Assembly: GCA_947625045.1 (NCBI GenBank)
Contig: CANQMW010000009.1
Coordinates: 35,451 to 99,450 of the forward strand
DNA length: 64,000 bases
Source of the DNA: an uncultured Oscillospiraceae bacterium
GTDB taxonomy: Bacteria; Bacillota; Clostridia; Oscillospirales; Oscillospiraceae
Reading direction: 5' to 3'
Position 1 is the stretch's first letter. Every line of letters begins with the position of its first letter. Shown here in pieces: positions 1 to 12,802 of the stretch. The position numbers were made by a program, and so were the translations under genes. The notes under the pieces were generated by a model, which worked only from the letters and a program-made list of their open reading frames with translations, had not been told where the DNA came from and did not search any database.

Positions 1-180
1 CGGGCCGCGGATATGCTGATCATCGGCGGCACGAGCCTTGCCGTCTATCCCGCGGCGGGCCTCATCAACTACTACCGGGGCCATCGCCTGGTGCTGGTGA
101 ACCGGGGCGCCACGCCCCGGGACGCCGACGCGGACCTGATCGTGCGCGGCAACATCGGCCAGGTGTTCTCCCAGCTATGA
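1..180 (+). CDS. Sir2-family NAD-dependent protein deacylase (3' end only)
   Basis: Only the last 59 residues are in the window; the 5' part lies upstream. The visible part has IIGGTSLAVYPAAGL and LVLVNRGATPRDADADL, which match the C-terminal Rossmann half of bacterial CobB-type sirtuins (NAD-binding GTSL and VN motifs), and it ends in NIGQVFSQL. Sirtuins remove acyl groups from lysine side chains using NAD in the cytoplasm. The stop codon overlaps the start of the next gene (ATGA), so the two are probably co-transcribed. The catalytic His and the zinc cysteines are outside the window, so the full domain cannot be checked. Confidence 0.85.
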   Translation, partial: RAADMLIIGGTSLAVYPAAGLINYYRGHRLVLVNRGATPRDADADLIVRGNIGQVFSQL

Positions 181-905
181 CCGCCCGGGTCCTGGGCGTC
201 ACCTTTGACGGGCTGACCATGGCCCAGGCCGTGGACAGGGCCCTGACCCTGGCGGCAGAAGACAGATGCTCCTATGTCTGCACCCCCAACCCGGAGATCG
301 TCTGGGCCGCCCAAAAGGACGCGGGGCTCCGGGACGCCATCGCGGGGGCGGACATGACCCTGGCCGACGGCGTGGGTGTCGTCTGGGCCGCGGGGCAGCT
401 GGGTACGCCCCTGCCCGAGCGGGTGACCGGGTGTGACCTGATGACCGTGCTGCTTGAGAAATTCTCCGGCCCCGTGTACCTGCTGGGCGGAAAGCCGGTT
501 GTGGCGGAACGGGCGGCGGACGGGATAAAACAGCGCTTCCCCGCCGTCACTGTTGCCGGCACACACGACGGCTACTTCGACGACCCCTCCCCTATTCTGG
601 CAGAGATCACTTCTCTTTCTCCCCGGCTCATATTCGTTGGCATGGGTTCGCCCAGGCAGGAGCTCTTCATGGCCCGTGCGAAGAAAATACTGCCCCGGGG
701 CCTGATGGTCGGCGTGGGCGGGAGCCTGGACGTGCTGGCCGGGGACGTGCCCCGGGCGCCGGAGGCCTGGCGTAGACATAATATAGAATGGCTCTACCGC
801 CTTCTCCGTGAGCCCAGCCGCATAAAACGAGCTCTGAAGCTCCCCCTGTTCGCGGGAGCGGTGCTTATAAAAAAAGCGGGGCTCCGAAGAGCCCCAAAGC
901 CGTGA
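177..905 (+). CDS. WecG/TagA/CpsF family glycosyltransferase
   Basis: 242 residues, the usual length of the family. These enzymes transfer N-acetylmannosamine or a related sugar from UDP-sugar to a lipid-linked GlcNAc on the inner face of the membrane, in wall teichoic acid or polysaccharide synthesis. Visible motifs are CTPNPE (Thr36, Asn38), ADGVG with the likely catalytic Asp64, GMGSPRQE, and the C-terminal basic segment RRHNIEWLYRLLREPSR that in TagA contacts the membrane. The start overlaps the sirtuin stop by 4 nt. No teichoic-acid genes are adjacent, so the acceptor polymer is unknown; the family call is firm, the exact substrate is not. The last codons also encode the terminator stem of the opposing small gene. 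Confidence 0.9.
   Translation: MTARVLGVTFDGLTMAQAVDRALTLAAEDRCSYVCTPNPEIVWAAQKDAGLRDAIAGADMTLADGVGVVWAAGQLGTPLPERVTGCDLMTVLLEKFSGPVYLLGGKPVVAERAADGIKQRFPAVTVAGTHDGYFDDPSPILAEITSLSPRLIFVGMGSPRQELFMARAKKILPRGLMVGVGGSLDVLAGDVPRAPEAWRRHNIEWLYRLLREPSRIKRALKLPLFAGAVLIKKAGLRRAPKP
876..897 (-). terminator. Intrinsic terminator inside the 3' end of the WecG/TagA gene
   Basis: The stem GGGGCTC / GAGCCCC with a 4-nt loop (878-895) is followed on the minus strand by CGC and then a run of seven T. It terminates the small Cys/Gly-rich gene read leftward and lies within the last codons of the convergent glycosyltransferase gene. Confidence 0.7.
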
Positions 906-930
906 CTTAATCTTTCTATCTTCCCGCGGA

Positions 931-1077
931 TCAGCAGCCGCAGCCGTTGTTGCAGCCGCAGTTGTTGCTGCAGTCATTGCCGCAGCCGCAGCCGCAGCCA
1001 TAGCCGCCGGCCACGGAGAACAGGAGGATCAGGATGATGATGAGCCAGAGCCAGCTGTAAGAGTTGTTGCAGAACAT
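931..1077 (-). CDS. 48-residue membrane-anchored Gly/Cys-rich small protein
   Basis: The start at 1077 is chosen because an AAAGGGA ribosome-binding site lies just upstream on the minus strand; a longer in-frame extension to 1215 has no such site. The protein has a short polar N-terminus (MFCNNSYSW), one hydrophobic segment LWLIIILILLFSVAGGYG (residues about 9-26), and a tail of alternating Gly/Cys/Asn with about nine cysteines. Architecture resembles the small YjcZ-like spore-associated hydrophobic proteins of Firmicutes, but the Cys-rich tail is not typical of them, so the function is left open. It has its own terminator at 876-897. Confidence 0.65.
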   Translation of the reverse strand: MFCNNSYSWLWLIIILILLFSVAGGYGCGCGCGNDCSNNCGCNNGCGC

Positions 1078-1204
1078 TTTGTATTCCCTTTCTCCGCGCT
1101 CATATTTCGTTGCCGCCCCTGCGCGGCGGTGTGCGGCGCGTTTTTCTCCAGCCCATACTATGAACTCCAGCCCTTCGGCGTGACGATAGACAAAGGAGCG
1201 TTTT

Positions 1205-2725
1205 ATGCAGGACAAGACTCCCTACGACGAATACGGATACGGCGAGGACGGTTACGAGGAGGACGACGTGACCTTTGACGAGGCCTATACCTCCGAAGAG
1301 GCGTCCTCCCGCGCCCCGGCCCGGCGGCGGTCCGCCCCCAAGGGGAAGCGGGCCAGGACGCCCCGGCCCGCCCGGACCGGCAAGGCGAAGGACACCTCGC
1401 TTGTCAAGTCCGAGACGAAAAAGCGCCTCAGCCGCAAGGAGAAGAAGGCGGCTCTCGCCCAGGCCAAGAGCGAGGCGGAGATGGTGACGGAGACCCCCGT
1501 GGTGGGCCGCCGCCTCCGCTCCGGCCAGATATTGGTCTACGACTCGGAGCTGGACGAGGTGGACTACACCGACCCCCAGGACCTGCCCGAGGTGCGGGAC
1601 TATCTGCCCATCCGCTTCCGGCGCTATGGCCGGGTGGGTCTCGGCAGCGGCGTGATGTACGCGCTGTTCGTCATCGCCGTGAGCATCATCCTGGCCTGCT
1701 TCGCCTGGATGTGCGCGGTGGACGTGCTGGCCCTGAATAAAGAAGAGGCCAGCGGTCTCGTGGAGATCCTGCCCTATGAGGCGGCCCCCGGCCAGCCCAC
1801 CACCGTCACCCAGAAGAACAGCGACGGCGAAGAGGTGGAGGTGCCCATCAAGGTGGACATCGACCAGGTGGCCACGGAGCTTAAAAACAACGGCATCATC
1901 GAGTACAAGTGGCTTTTCAAGATATTTGCCCAGTTCTCCAACGCCAACGTGAAGATCGATCCGGGCCGGTATCAGCTGAAGACCACCTGGGACTACCGGG
2001 CCCTGGTGAGCAACATGCAGTTCGGCTCGGACAACCAGGACAAGGTCACCGTCACCTTCCCCGAGGGCTTCTCCACCGACCAGATCTTCACCCTTCTGGA
2101 GACCAACAAGGTCTGCTCCAAGGCGGAGCTGTACGACGCGGTGCGGACCTATGACTTCAAGTACAGCTTCCTGGAGGGCCTGCCTCTGGGCGAGGATACC
2201 CGGCTGGAGGGGTACCTGTTCCCGGATACCTATGAATTCTACGCCGGCGAGCCCGCTACCATGGCCATCAGCCGCTTCCTGGACAACCTGGAGAATCGTT
2301 TGAAGAACGCGGACGCGGAGACCTTTGCGGCCAACCACGGCCTCTCCCTCCACGAGATGCTCACCATGGCCTCTCTTGTGGAGAAGGAAGCCGGCGGCAC
2401 CGAGGGCGAACGGGAGAACGTAGCCTCGGCCCTCTACAACCGACTGAACGCCGGCTGGAAGCTGCAGCTGGACTCCACTATCAATTATATCAAGGGCACC
2501 AGCACCTTCGACCTGACCTACGACGACCTGGAGATCAACAGCCCCTACAATACCTATATGTACGAGGGACTGCCCCCCGGGCCCATCTGCAACCCCGGCA
2601 TGGCCGCCATCAACGCGGTGCTCCATCCGGCGGACACCAACTACTGGTTCTGGTACTCCGTGGACGGCGTGTCCACCTTCTTCACCAACCAGTCCGACTT
2701 TGAGGCCTTTGCCAACAGCCATTAA
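1205..2725 (+). CDS. mltG: Endolytic transglycosylase MltG
   Basis: 506 residues. MltG cuts nascent peptidoglycan glycan strands inside the chain and sets glycan length. The first about 145 residues are cytoplasmic, highly charged and low-complexity (Arg/Lys/Pro-rich). One membrane span follows (GVMYALFVIAVSIILACFAW), then a LysM-like and YceG domain. The catalytic Glu is in MASLVEKEAGG (Glu393 by position), followed by the conserved NRLNAGWKLQLDST and GLPPGPICNPG. The long basic cytoplasmic tail is longer than in E. coli but common in Clostridia. It is followed 42 nt later by alaS. Confidence 0.95.
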   Translation: MQDKTPYDEYGYGEDGYEEDDVTFDEAYTSEEASSRAPARRRSAPKGKRARTPRPARTGKAKDTSLVKSETKKRLSRKEKKAALAQAKSEAEMVTETPVVGRRLRSGQILVYDSELDEVDYTDPQDLPEVRDYLPIRFRRYGRVGLGSGVMYALFVIAVSIILACFAWMCAVDVLALNKEEASGLVEILPYEAAPGQPTTVTQKNSDGEEVEVPIKVDIDQVATELKNNGIIEYKWLFKIFAQFSNANVKIDPGRYQLKTTWDYRALVSNMQFGSDNQDKVTVTFPEGFSTDQIFTLLETNKVCSKAELYDAVRTYDFKYSFLEGLPLGEDTRLEGYLFPDTYEFYAGEPATMAISRFLDNLENRLKNADAETFAANHGLSLHEMLTMASLVEKEAGGTEGERENVASALYNRLNAGWKLQLDSTINYIKGTSTFDLTYDDLEINSPYNTYMYEGLPPGPICNPGMAAINAVLHPADTNYWFWYSVDGVSTFFTNQSDFEAFANSH

Positions 2726-2767
2726 CTTTGCAAAAACATTTTTGATATAAGCACAAGAGGTAAACAC

Positions 2768-5437
<2,670 letters not shown>

Positions 5438-5446
5438 ACAAAATAC

Positions 5447-5476
5447 CCGCGGCCCCGGCGTATACCGGGGCCGCCT
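5447..5476 (+). terminator. Strong hairpin after alaS
   Basis: Stem GCGGCCCCGG / CCGGGGCCGC (5449-5474) with a 6-nt loop. There is no good T-run after it, so it may be a partial terminator or an mRNA-stabilising hairpin between alaS and the cupin gene. Confidence 0.5.
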
Positions 5477-5496
5477 TGTAAAAAGGAGAGACTGCA

Positions 5497-5826
5497 ATGC
5501 TTTTCTACTTCCCCAATATGGATGAGACCGTGACCCCCAACTTCAAGGGCGGCGAGAAGGCCCTGGCCTCCAAGGGCGTCATGTTCGACGGCAATAAGAT
5601 CACCCTGGGCCGCCTGGAGCCCGGCGCCACCATCGGCGTGCACACCCATGAGGACTCCTGCGAGGTCTACTACTACCTCTCCGGGAAGGGCAAGTGCTTC
5701 TACGACGGGGCCTGGGAGCCGGTGGAGCCCGGCTGCGCCCACTTCTGCCCCAAGGGCCACAGCCACGGCCTGGCCAACACCGGCGACGAGGATTTGACCT
5801 TCTTCGCCGCGGTCATCAAGCAGTGA
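5497..5826 (+). CDS. Small cupin-domain protein
   Basis: 109 residues, a single cupin beta-barrel. The first cupin motif is clear (GATIGVHTHEDSCEVYYYL, with His49, His51 and Glu56 as likely metal ligands). The second motif is near GHSHGLAN (His88 or His90). Single-domain cupins of this size bind a metal and often act as sugar isomerases or dioxygenases, or as ligand sensors; nothing in the sequence or neighbours decides which. Ribosome-binding site AAAAGGAGAG. The HIT gene starts 10 nt after the stop. Confidence 0.85.
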   Translation: MLFYFPNMDETVTPNFKGGEKALASKGVMFDGNKITLGRLEPGATIGVHTHEDSCEVYYYLSGKGKCFYDGAWEPVEPGCAHFCPKGHSHGLANTGDEDLTFFAAVIKQ

Positions 5827-5836
5827 GGGCCCGGCC

Positions 5837-6193
5837 ATGAGCGTACATCACGATCCTGACTGCCTCTTCTGCAAGATCGTCGAGGGGGCCATCCCCTCCA
5901 CGAAGGTCTATGAGGACGAGCTGTGCTATGCCTTCCGGGACATCGCCCCCCAGGCGCCCACCCATATCCTGGTGGTGCCAAAGGAGCATATCCCCTCCTG
6001 CGCCCAGGTGACGGACGACAATGCCGCCCTGGTGGGCCACATCTTCACCGTTATCGCCAAGATCGCGGCGGACGAAGGTCTCACAAACGGCTACCGGGTC
6101 ATCTCCAACGTGGGCCCCGACGCGGGCCAGACCGTGCCCCATCTGCACTTCCACATCCTGGGCGGCAAGCGCATGCCCGACCAGATGGTGTAA
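5837..6193 (+). CDS. HIT-family nucleotide hydrolase (HinT-like)
   Basis: 118 residues. The histidine-triad motif PHLHFHILGG (His102, His104, His106) is at the C-terminus, and the N-terminal CLFCKIVEGAIPSTKVYED is typical of HinT, a purine nucleoside phosphoramidase that hydrolyses AMP-N bonds. The Cys residues near the N-terminus match zinc-containing HIT proteins. It lies in a tight + strand run between the cupin and comEC genes (6 nt to comEC). Confidence 0.93.
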   Translation: MSVHHDPDCLFCKIVEGAIPSTKVYEDELCYAFRDIAPQAPTHILVVPKEHIPSCAQVTDDNAALVGHIFTVIAKIAADEGLTNGYRVISNVGPDAGQTVPHLHFHILGGKRMPDQMV

Positions 6194-6199
6194 ATATCC

Positions 6200-8482
6200 A
6201 TGCGTAAGCTGGCGTGGGCAGCGGCGGGCTTCGCCCTGGCGGCGGGGCTGGCCGAATATGTCCTGCCCACGGGAGGGCTGCCGTATATCGCGGCAGCTCT
6301 CGTCCTTTTCTCCTCCGCCGCGCTGCTGTTAAAAAAGAAGCCGGACCGCAGACGGGTGCTCATCTTCGCCCTGGCGGCGGCGTGCGGCCTTCTGGCCTGG
6401 TGGGGACGATATACCGTAAAGCTCGCTCCCGCCGAGGCAATGGTGGGGCAGACCGTTCATATTTCCGCCGTTTCCACCGGCTATGTGGAGCGTCACGAGG
6501 ATTATGAACGGGTCCAGGTCCGCATCTGCGCCGGCGACCTGCCCGGGAAGGCGCTACTCTATTTCTATGAAGGCGAACTGCCCGAGCTCACCCCCGGGGA
6601 CACCTTTGAGGCGGACGTGAAGCTCACCTCCGCTATTCACCGCCGGGGCGAGCGGTCCCACCTCTACACCTCCCAGGGCCAGGACGTGCTGGGCTACATC
6701 CAGCCCGATACTCTCACGGTGACGGGCCGGGCGGAAAACGCGTGGATATATTTCCCCCAGCGGCTGAGCCAAGCCATCAAGGACACGGTGGACCGGCTCT
6801 TTCCCGCCGGGAGCGCGCCTTTCATAAAGGGGCTTCTCACCGGCGACACCGACGACCTGGAGGAGGACACGGCCAGCTATACCGCCATGCGCACCGCCGG
6901 GGTGCTGCACATCGTGGCGGTCAGCGGCATGCACATGTTCGTGCTGGTAGCCTTTCTGGAACTGCTCTTGGGCAGGAGCCGCCGGACGAACCTCATTGCC
7001 CTGCCCATCATATGGCTCTTTGCCCTGACGGCGGGCTGGCGGGCCTCGGTGGTCCGGGCGGCGGTGATGCAGACGCTGTACCTCTTGGCGCCCATCTTCC
7101 GCCGGGAGTCCGACGGGCCCACCTGTCTCGGCGCGGCGGCACTTTTATTGCTCATCCCGAACCCCATGGCCGTCGGCGGCGTGGGGCTGCAATTGAGCTT
7201 TGCCTGCATGGCGGGGCTCATCTGCCTGCTGCCCGGGATATTGGCCTGGGCAGGGCGGCGCCTGCCCATGGATCGCTGGTACGTGGCCTTCGTGGCGGAC
7301 AACCTGGCCTGCACCGTCGGGGCGCTGGCCTTCTCCCTTCCCCTGTCCGCCCTGTATTTCGGCCAGGTGCCCCTGCTGTCGCCCCTGGCAAATCTGCTGA
7401 CCCTGCTCATCGTGGAGATCACCTTTGCCGCGGGGTACGTGGTCTGTGCCGTGGGCGCTCTGTTCCCGGCGGCGGGCCACACGCTGGCCCTGGTCCTTAC
7501 CCGGCCGGTGAAGTGGTGCATGGCGGTATATAGAGTCCTGTCAGATCTCCCCTTCGCGGGGCTCTGGGCGGGGAGCGTCCCTACAATCGTTTTTCTTGTA
7601 TTCGTCTACGCCCTCTTTGGGCTGTGGTGGCTTGCCAAGAAGCGGAAGCGGCGCATATCCATAAGCGTGCCCGTGTGCCTCTCCCTGACGGCTCTCTCCC
7701 TCACCCTCATGGCGGCCAAGCTCGCCATCCTCCCCGGCCACGGGCGGCTGGCGGTACTGGATGTGGACCAGGGGGAATGCGTGGTCCTGGCGGATGAGGA
7801 CGCGGCCGTGGTGGACTGCGGCGGCAGCGCTCTCGACAACGCCGGGGACACCGCCGCCAACTACCTCCAGGGCCTGGGCCGGAGCCGGGTGGACATGCTG
7901 GTGCTGACCCATCTGCACGCCGACCACGCCAACGGCGCGGAGACGCTGCTATACAGAACGCACGTGGACCGGCTGGTCCTGCCCGCCGGGGCGGATGACG
8001 CCGACGACCTGTACCAACGCATCCTGGCCGCCGCCGGCGCCCGGGGCACGGAGGTCATAGAGCTTGCCGAGCCCCAATGCCTGGAATTGGGCGGCATCTC
8101 CCTGGACCTGCTGCTGCCCGACGCCGGGGACGAGGAGAACGAGCGGGGCATCGTGGCCCTTGTGCATATGCTGGGCTCCGACGCATTTCTCATGGGCGAC
8201 GCGGGCCTGGAAGCGGAGCGAGCGCTGATGGCCGCCTGCACCGTGCCGGATGTGGACATCCTGGTGGCGGGCCACCACGGGTCCAGGACTGCCTCGGGGG
8301 CCATGTTCCTCCACGGGGCGAAGCCCGAGACCGCTATTATCTCCGTAGGCTACAACAGCTTTGGCCAGCCCGCGGAGGATACCCTGGCGAGACTGAACAC
8401 ATACTGCGATACCCTCCGGCGCACGGACACGGAGGGCACCGTGACCATAAAACTGCGGGAAGGAGGCATCATCGATGGCTAG
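6200..8482 (+). CDS. comEC: ComEC/Rec2 DNA-uptake channel protein
   Basis: 760 residues. ComEC forms the inner-membrane channel for single-stranded DNA during natural transformation. Order: N-terminal membrane spans and a DUF4131-like extracellular region (about 1-220), the Competence domain with many membrane spans (about 225-500), then a metallo-beta-lactamase-like domain with LTHLHADHANG, GDAGLEAE and GHHGSRTAS, thought to degrade the non-transported strand. All three parts are present and uninterrupted. The stop overlaps holA by 8 nt, the common comEC-holA pairing of Firmicutes. No other competence genes are nearby. Confidence 0.95.
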   Translation: MRKLAWAAAGFALAAGLAEYVLPTGGLPYIAAALVLFSSAALLLKKKPDRRRVLIFALAAACGLLAWWGRYTVKLAPAEAMVGQTVHISAVSTGYVERHEDYERVQVRICAGDLPGKALLYFYEGELPELTPGDTFEADVKLTSAIHRRGERSHLYTSQGQDVLGYIQPDTLTVTGRAENAWIYFPQRLSQAIKDTVDRLFPAGSAPFIKGLLTGDTDDLEEDTASYTAMRTAGVLHIVAVSGMHMFVLVAFLELLLGRSRRTNLIALPIIWLFALTAGWRASVVRAAVMQTLYLLAPIFRRESDGPTCLGAAALLLLIPNPMAVGGVGLQLSFACMAGLICLLPGILAWAGRRLPMDRWYVAFVADNLACTVGALAFSLPLSALYFGQVPLLSPLANLLTLLIVEITFAAGYVVCAVGALFPAAGHTLALVLTRPVKWCMAVYRVLSDLPFAGLWAGSVPTIVFLVFVYALFGLWWLAKKRKRRISISVPVCLSLTALSLTLMAAKLAILPGHGRLAVLDVDQGECVVLADEDAAVVDCGGSALDNAGDTAANYLQGLGRSRVDMLVLTHLHADHANGAETLLYRTHVDRLVLPAGADDADDLYQRILAAAGARGTEVIELAEPQCLELGGISLDLLLPDAGDEENERGIVALVHMLGSDAFLMGDAGLEAERALMAACTVPDVDILVAGHHGSRTASGAMFLHGAKPETAIISVGYNSFGQPAEDTLARLNTYCDTLRRTDTEGTVTIKLREGGIIDG

Positions 8483-9518
8483 AGAAAAGCCCACCATGGA
8501 CTACAGCGCTCTGATACGCTCTCTCCGTCAGGAGGGGCCCCAGCGGGTCTATCTCCTCTACGGGGACGAGGACTACCTGCGGGACAGCTATTTACAGGAG
8601 TTGAAAAAGCTGTGTGTGGACGCCGACACCGAGGCCTTCAACTACCACCGGCTGCCCGGCGCCCCCTTCGACGCGGGCGCATTGCGGGAGAGCGTGGAGG
8701 CCATGCCCTTCATGGGCGAGCGGACCTTCACCGAGGTCCGGGACCTGGATATAAACCGCCTGAACGCCGCCGACGCCGACGCCCTCAAGGCCATCCTTGC
8801 CGACGTGCCCGAGTGGGCCACCCTGGCCTTCGTCCTCTCCCCCGGCTATTCCCCGGACAAGCGGCTGGCCACGGTGAAGGCCGTGAAGAAAGCGGCGGTG
8901 GACGTGGAATTCCTCTACCCCGGTGCCAGCGAGCTGCGCTCCTGGGTCATCCGCCGGGCAAAAAGCCTGGACAAGGACCTGGACGGGCCCACCGCGGATT
9001 ACCTTATCTGGGTCTGCGGGGACAAAATGAACGGCCTCATCCCGGAGATCACCAAGATCGCGGGCTACGCCAAGGGCACCGCCATCACCCGGGCGGATAT
9101 CGACGCCGTGGCGAAGAAGACGCCGGAGACCACCATCTTCAACCTGACCGACGCCCTGGGCGCCGGTCAGTACGACAAGGCCGCCCGGCTCATGTCGGAC
9201 CTGCTGGCGGACAGGGACGAACCGCCCCAAAAGCAGATCGGCATGATCAGCGAGCAGTTCCGGCGGCTGTACTTCGCCCGCCTGGCGGCGGACAGCGGCA
9301 AGGGCGAGGCGTTCATCACCGCCTGCGTGCCGGAGCTCACCGGCCGCGGCTACCCCCTGCGGCTGCTGCGCCAGGCCGCCCGGAACTTCTCCCAGGACAG
9401 ACTTGCCCGGGCCGTGAGCTTCTGCGCGGCGTGCGACTATGCCATGAAGGACACGGGCGGTGAGCCGGAAGCCCTCCTGAAGGAGCTTCTGGTGCATCTG
9501 GCTTTGGACCGGGCATGA
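8475..9518 (+). CDS. holA: DNA polymerase III subunit delta
   Basis: 347 residues, typical length. It is the clamp-opening wrench of the clamp loader. The N-terminal RVYLLYGDEDYLRDSYL, the AAA+-like core (PGYSPDKRLATVKAVKK), and the C-terminal DALLKEL-type helical region fit HolA. It has no Walker A motif, as expected for delta. It overlaps comEC at its start and rnmV at its stop (ATGA). Another clamp-loader gene, dnaX, is further along on the other strand. Confidence 0.95.
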   Translation: MAREKPTMDYSALIRSLRQEGPQRVYLLYGDEDYLRDSYLQELKKLCVDADTEAFNYHRLPGAPFDAGALRESVEAMPFMGERTFTEVRDLDINRLNAADADALKAILADVPEWATLAFVLSPGYSPDKRLATVKAVKKAAVDVEFLYPGASELRSWVIRRAKSLDKDLDGPTADYLIWVCGDKMNGLIPEITKIAGYAKGTAITRADIDAVAKKTPETTIFNLTDALGAGQYDKAARLMSDLLADRDEPPQKQIGMISEQFRRLYFARLAADSGKGEAFITACVPELTGRGYPLRLLRQAARNFSQDRLARAVSFCAACDYAMKDTGGEPEALLKELLVHLALDRA

Positions 9519-10120
9519 AGAAACTGAAGATAAAAGAGGCCATCGTGGTGGAGGGCCGGTATGACAAGGCGGCGCTTTCCAACATCGCCGACACGGTGAT
9601 CGTGGATACCGCCGGGTTCGGCGTATTCTTCGACGGCGAGAAGCTGGCCCTGCTGCGCCGTCTCGCTCAGGCCCGGGGCCTCATCGTCCTCACGGACAGC
9701 GACGGCGGCGGTTTCCTCATCCGCAGCTTTTTGAAGTCGTCCATCGACCCCGCTCTCGTGAAGCACGCCTACATCCCCGACGTGCCCGGCAAAGAAAAAC
9801 GCAAAAAAAGCCCCTCCAAGGAGGGACTTCTGGGCGTGGAGGGCATGAGCCCGGAGATTTTGGAGGCCGCCCTGCGCCGGGCGGGGGCCACCATAGACGG
9901 CGAGGCGGCGGATACGGGGTGCGTGCCGCCCTTGACCAAGGCAGAGCTGTATGCCATGGGCCTCGCCGGGACGCCGGACAGCGCCATGCGCCGGGCAAAG
10001 CTTCAAAAGGTCCTGGACCTGCCCGCGGGCCTCACGGCCAACGCGCTGCTGGACGTGCTGAACGCGCTAGTGACAAGGGAGGAGCTCACCGCCCTTGCTG
10101 AGAAGATTCAAAAACAATGA
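9515..10120 (+). CDS. rnmV: Ribonuclease M5 (5S rRNA maturation, TOPRIM)
   Basis: 201 residues. RNase M5 trims precursor 5S rRNA. The TOPRIM domain is N-terminal: the acidic EGRYDKAALSN motif and the DSDGGG motif (two metal-binding acidic clusters). A C-terminal DUF4093-type region with GVEGMSPEIL follows. Some proteins of this type lie next to ksgA instead; here the gene follows holA. The final 35 nt overlap the 3' end of the opposing small membrane-protein gene. Confidence 0.9.
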   Translation: MKKLKIKEAIVVEGRYDKAALSNIADTVIVDTAGFGVFFDGEKLALLRRLAQARGLIVLTDSDGGGFLIRSFLKSSIDPALVKHAYIPDVPGKEKRKKSPSKEGLLGVEGMSPEILEAALRRAGATIDGEAADTGCVPPLTKAELYAMGLAGTPDSAMRRAKLQKVLDLPAGLTANALLDVLNALVTREELTALAEKIQKQ

Positions 10121-10334
10121 GGCCGATGCCCCCGATGAGCAGCACCCCCGCGGGGGTATCCGCCAAAGCTTTTGCAAGCTGATATGTACTGTGGTTCCTC
10201 ACCCCCGGCTCCCCGGCGAACAGGCAGAGCACAAAGCCGGCGAAAGCCATGAGGCAGCACAGGGCCAATATGGCCCGCACCGCCCTCAGCCCCGCCGGGG
10301 AGATATCTTTGAATGTGCGCAGGAACTTCTTCAT
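10086..10334 (-). CDS. Small two-span membrane protein, unknown function
   Basis: 82 residues: a basic N-terminus (MKKFLRTFKD) and two hydrophobic segments, AILALCCLMAFAGFVLCLFA and GVLLIGGIGLIVF, joined by a polar loop. I chose the start at 10334 because a much longer frame-open region upstream is antisense to other sequence. A weak GATGGG precedes the ATG. The tail-to-tail overlap with rnmV is unusual but short. No function can be assigned. Confidence 0.5.
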   Translation of the reverse strand: MKKFLRTFKDISPAGLRAVRAILALCCLMAFAGFVLCLFAGEPGVRNHSTYQLAKALADTPAGVLLIGGIGLIVFESSQQGR

Positions 10335-10482
10335 GGGCCCATCATAGCCCAATGACTCTTTTGGCGCAAGGAACAGTTCCTGCCAAATGCGCCAATATTG
10401 CCCTTTGCCGCCCCAAAAATGGGCCCTGATTTGGACAGAATCGACAAACCGTGCGCAAGGCGCCAAAAATGCAAAGTTTTGT

Positions 10483-10511
10483 TTGAAAATGGCGGGCAAA
10501 CAGTATATTAT
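10483..10511 (+). promoter_or_regulatory. Sigma-A promoter of hppA
   Basis: TTGAAA (10483-10488), 17-nt spacer, TATTAT (10506-10511). It lies 49 nt before the ATG, with a GAGGAG ribosome-binding site between. Confidence 0.65.
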
Positions 10512-10559
10512 ATAGTAAGCAAGATTCGCAAAACTTTTTTTGAGGAGTGATTTTCGCCT

Positions 10560-12695
<2,136 letters not shown>

Positions 12696-12712
12696 TATCA
12701 CGGCACAACATC

Positions 12713-12742
12713 AAGCCCCGGCTCATCGAGCCGGGGCTTCTT
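12713..12742 (+). terminator. Intrinsic terminator of hppA
   Basis: Perfect 10-bp stem GCCCCGGCTC / GAGCCGGGGC with a 3-nt loop (12715-12737), followed by TTCTTATTT. Confidence 0.85.
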
Positions 12743-12746
12743 ATTT

Positions 12747-12797
12747 GCGCCTCCCTCTGACGAGGGAGGTGGCCGCCGAAGGCGGTCGGAGGGAGAG
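12747..12797. repeat. REP-like palindromic repeat element
   Basis: Two consecutive inverted repeats (CTCCCTC..GAGGGAG, then CCGCC..GGCGG) followed by GGAGGGAG, between hppA and the convergent epimerase gene. A related element is at 40718-40823. The plan (CCTCCCTC stem, a GC stem, a GGAGGGAG tail) resembles repeats I recall from Faecalibacterium and relatives. Confidence 0.55.
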
Positions 12798-12802
12798 AAA
12801 TA

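Noticed and set aside
878..895. Terminator for the WecG/TagA gene
   Set aside because: The T-run is on the minus-strand side; on the + strand the hairpin lies before the stop codon and is followed by AAAGC.
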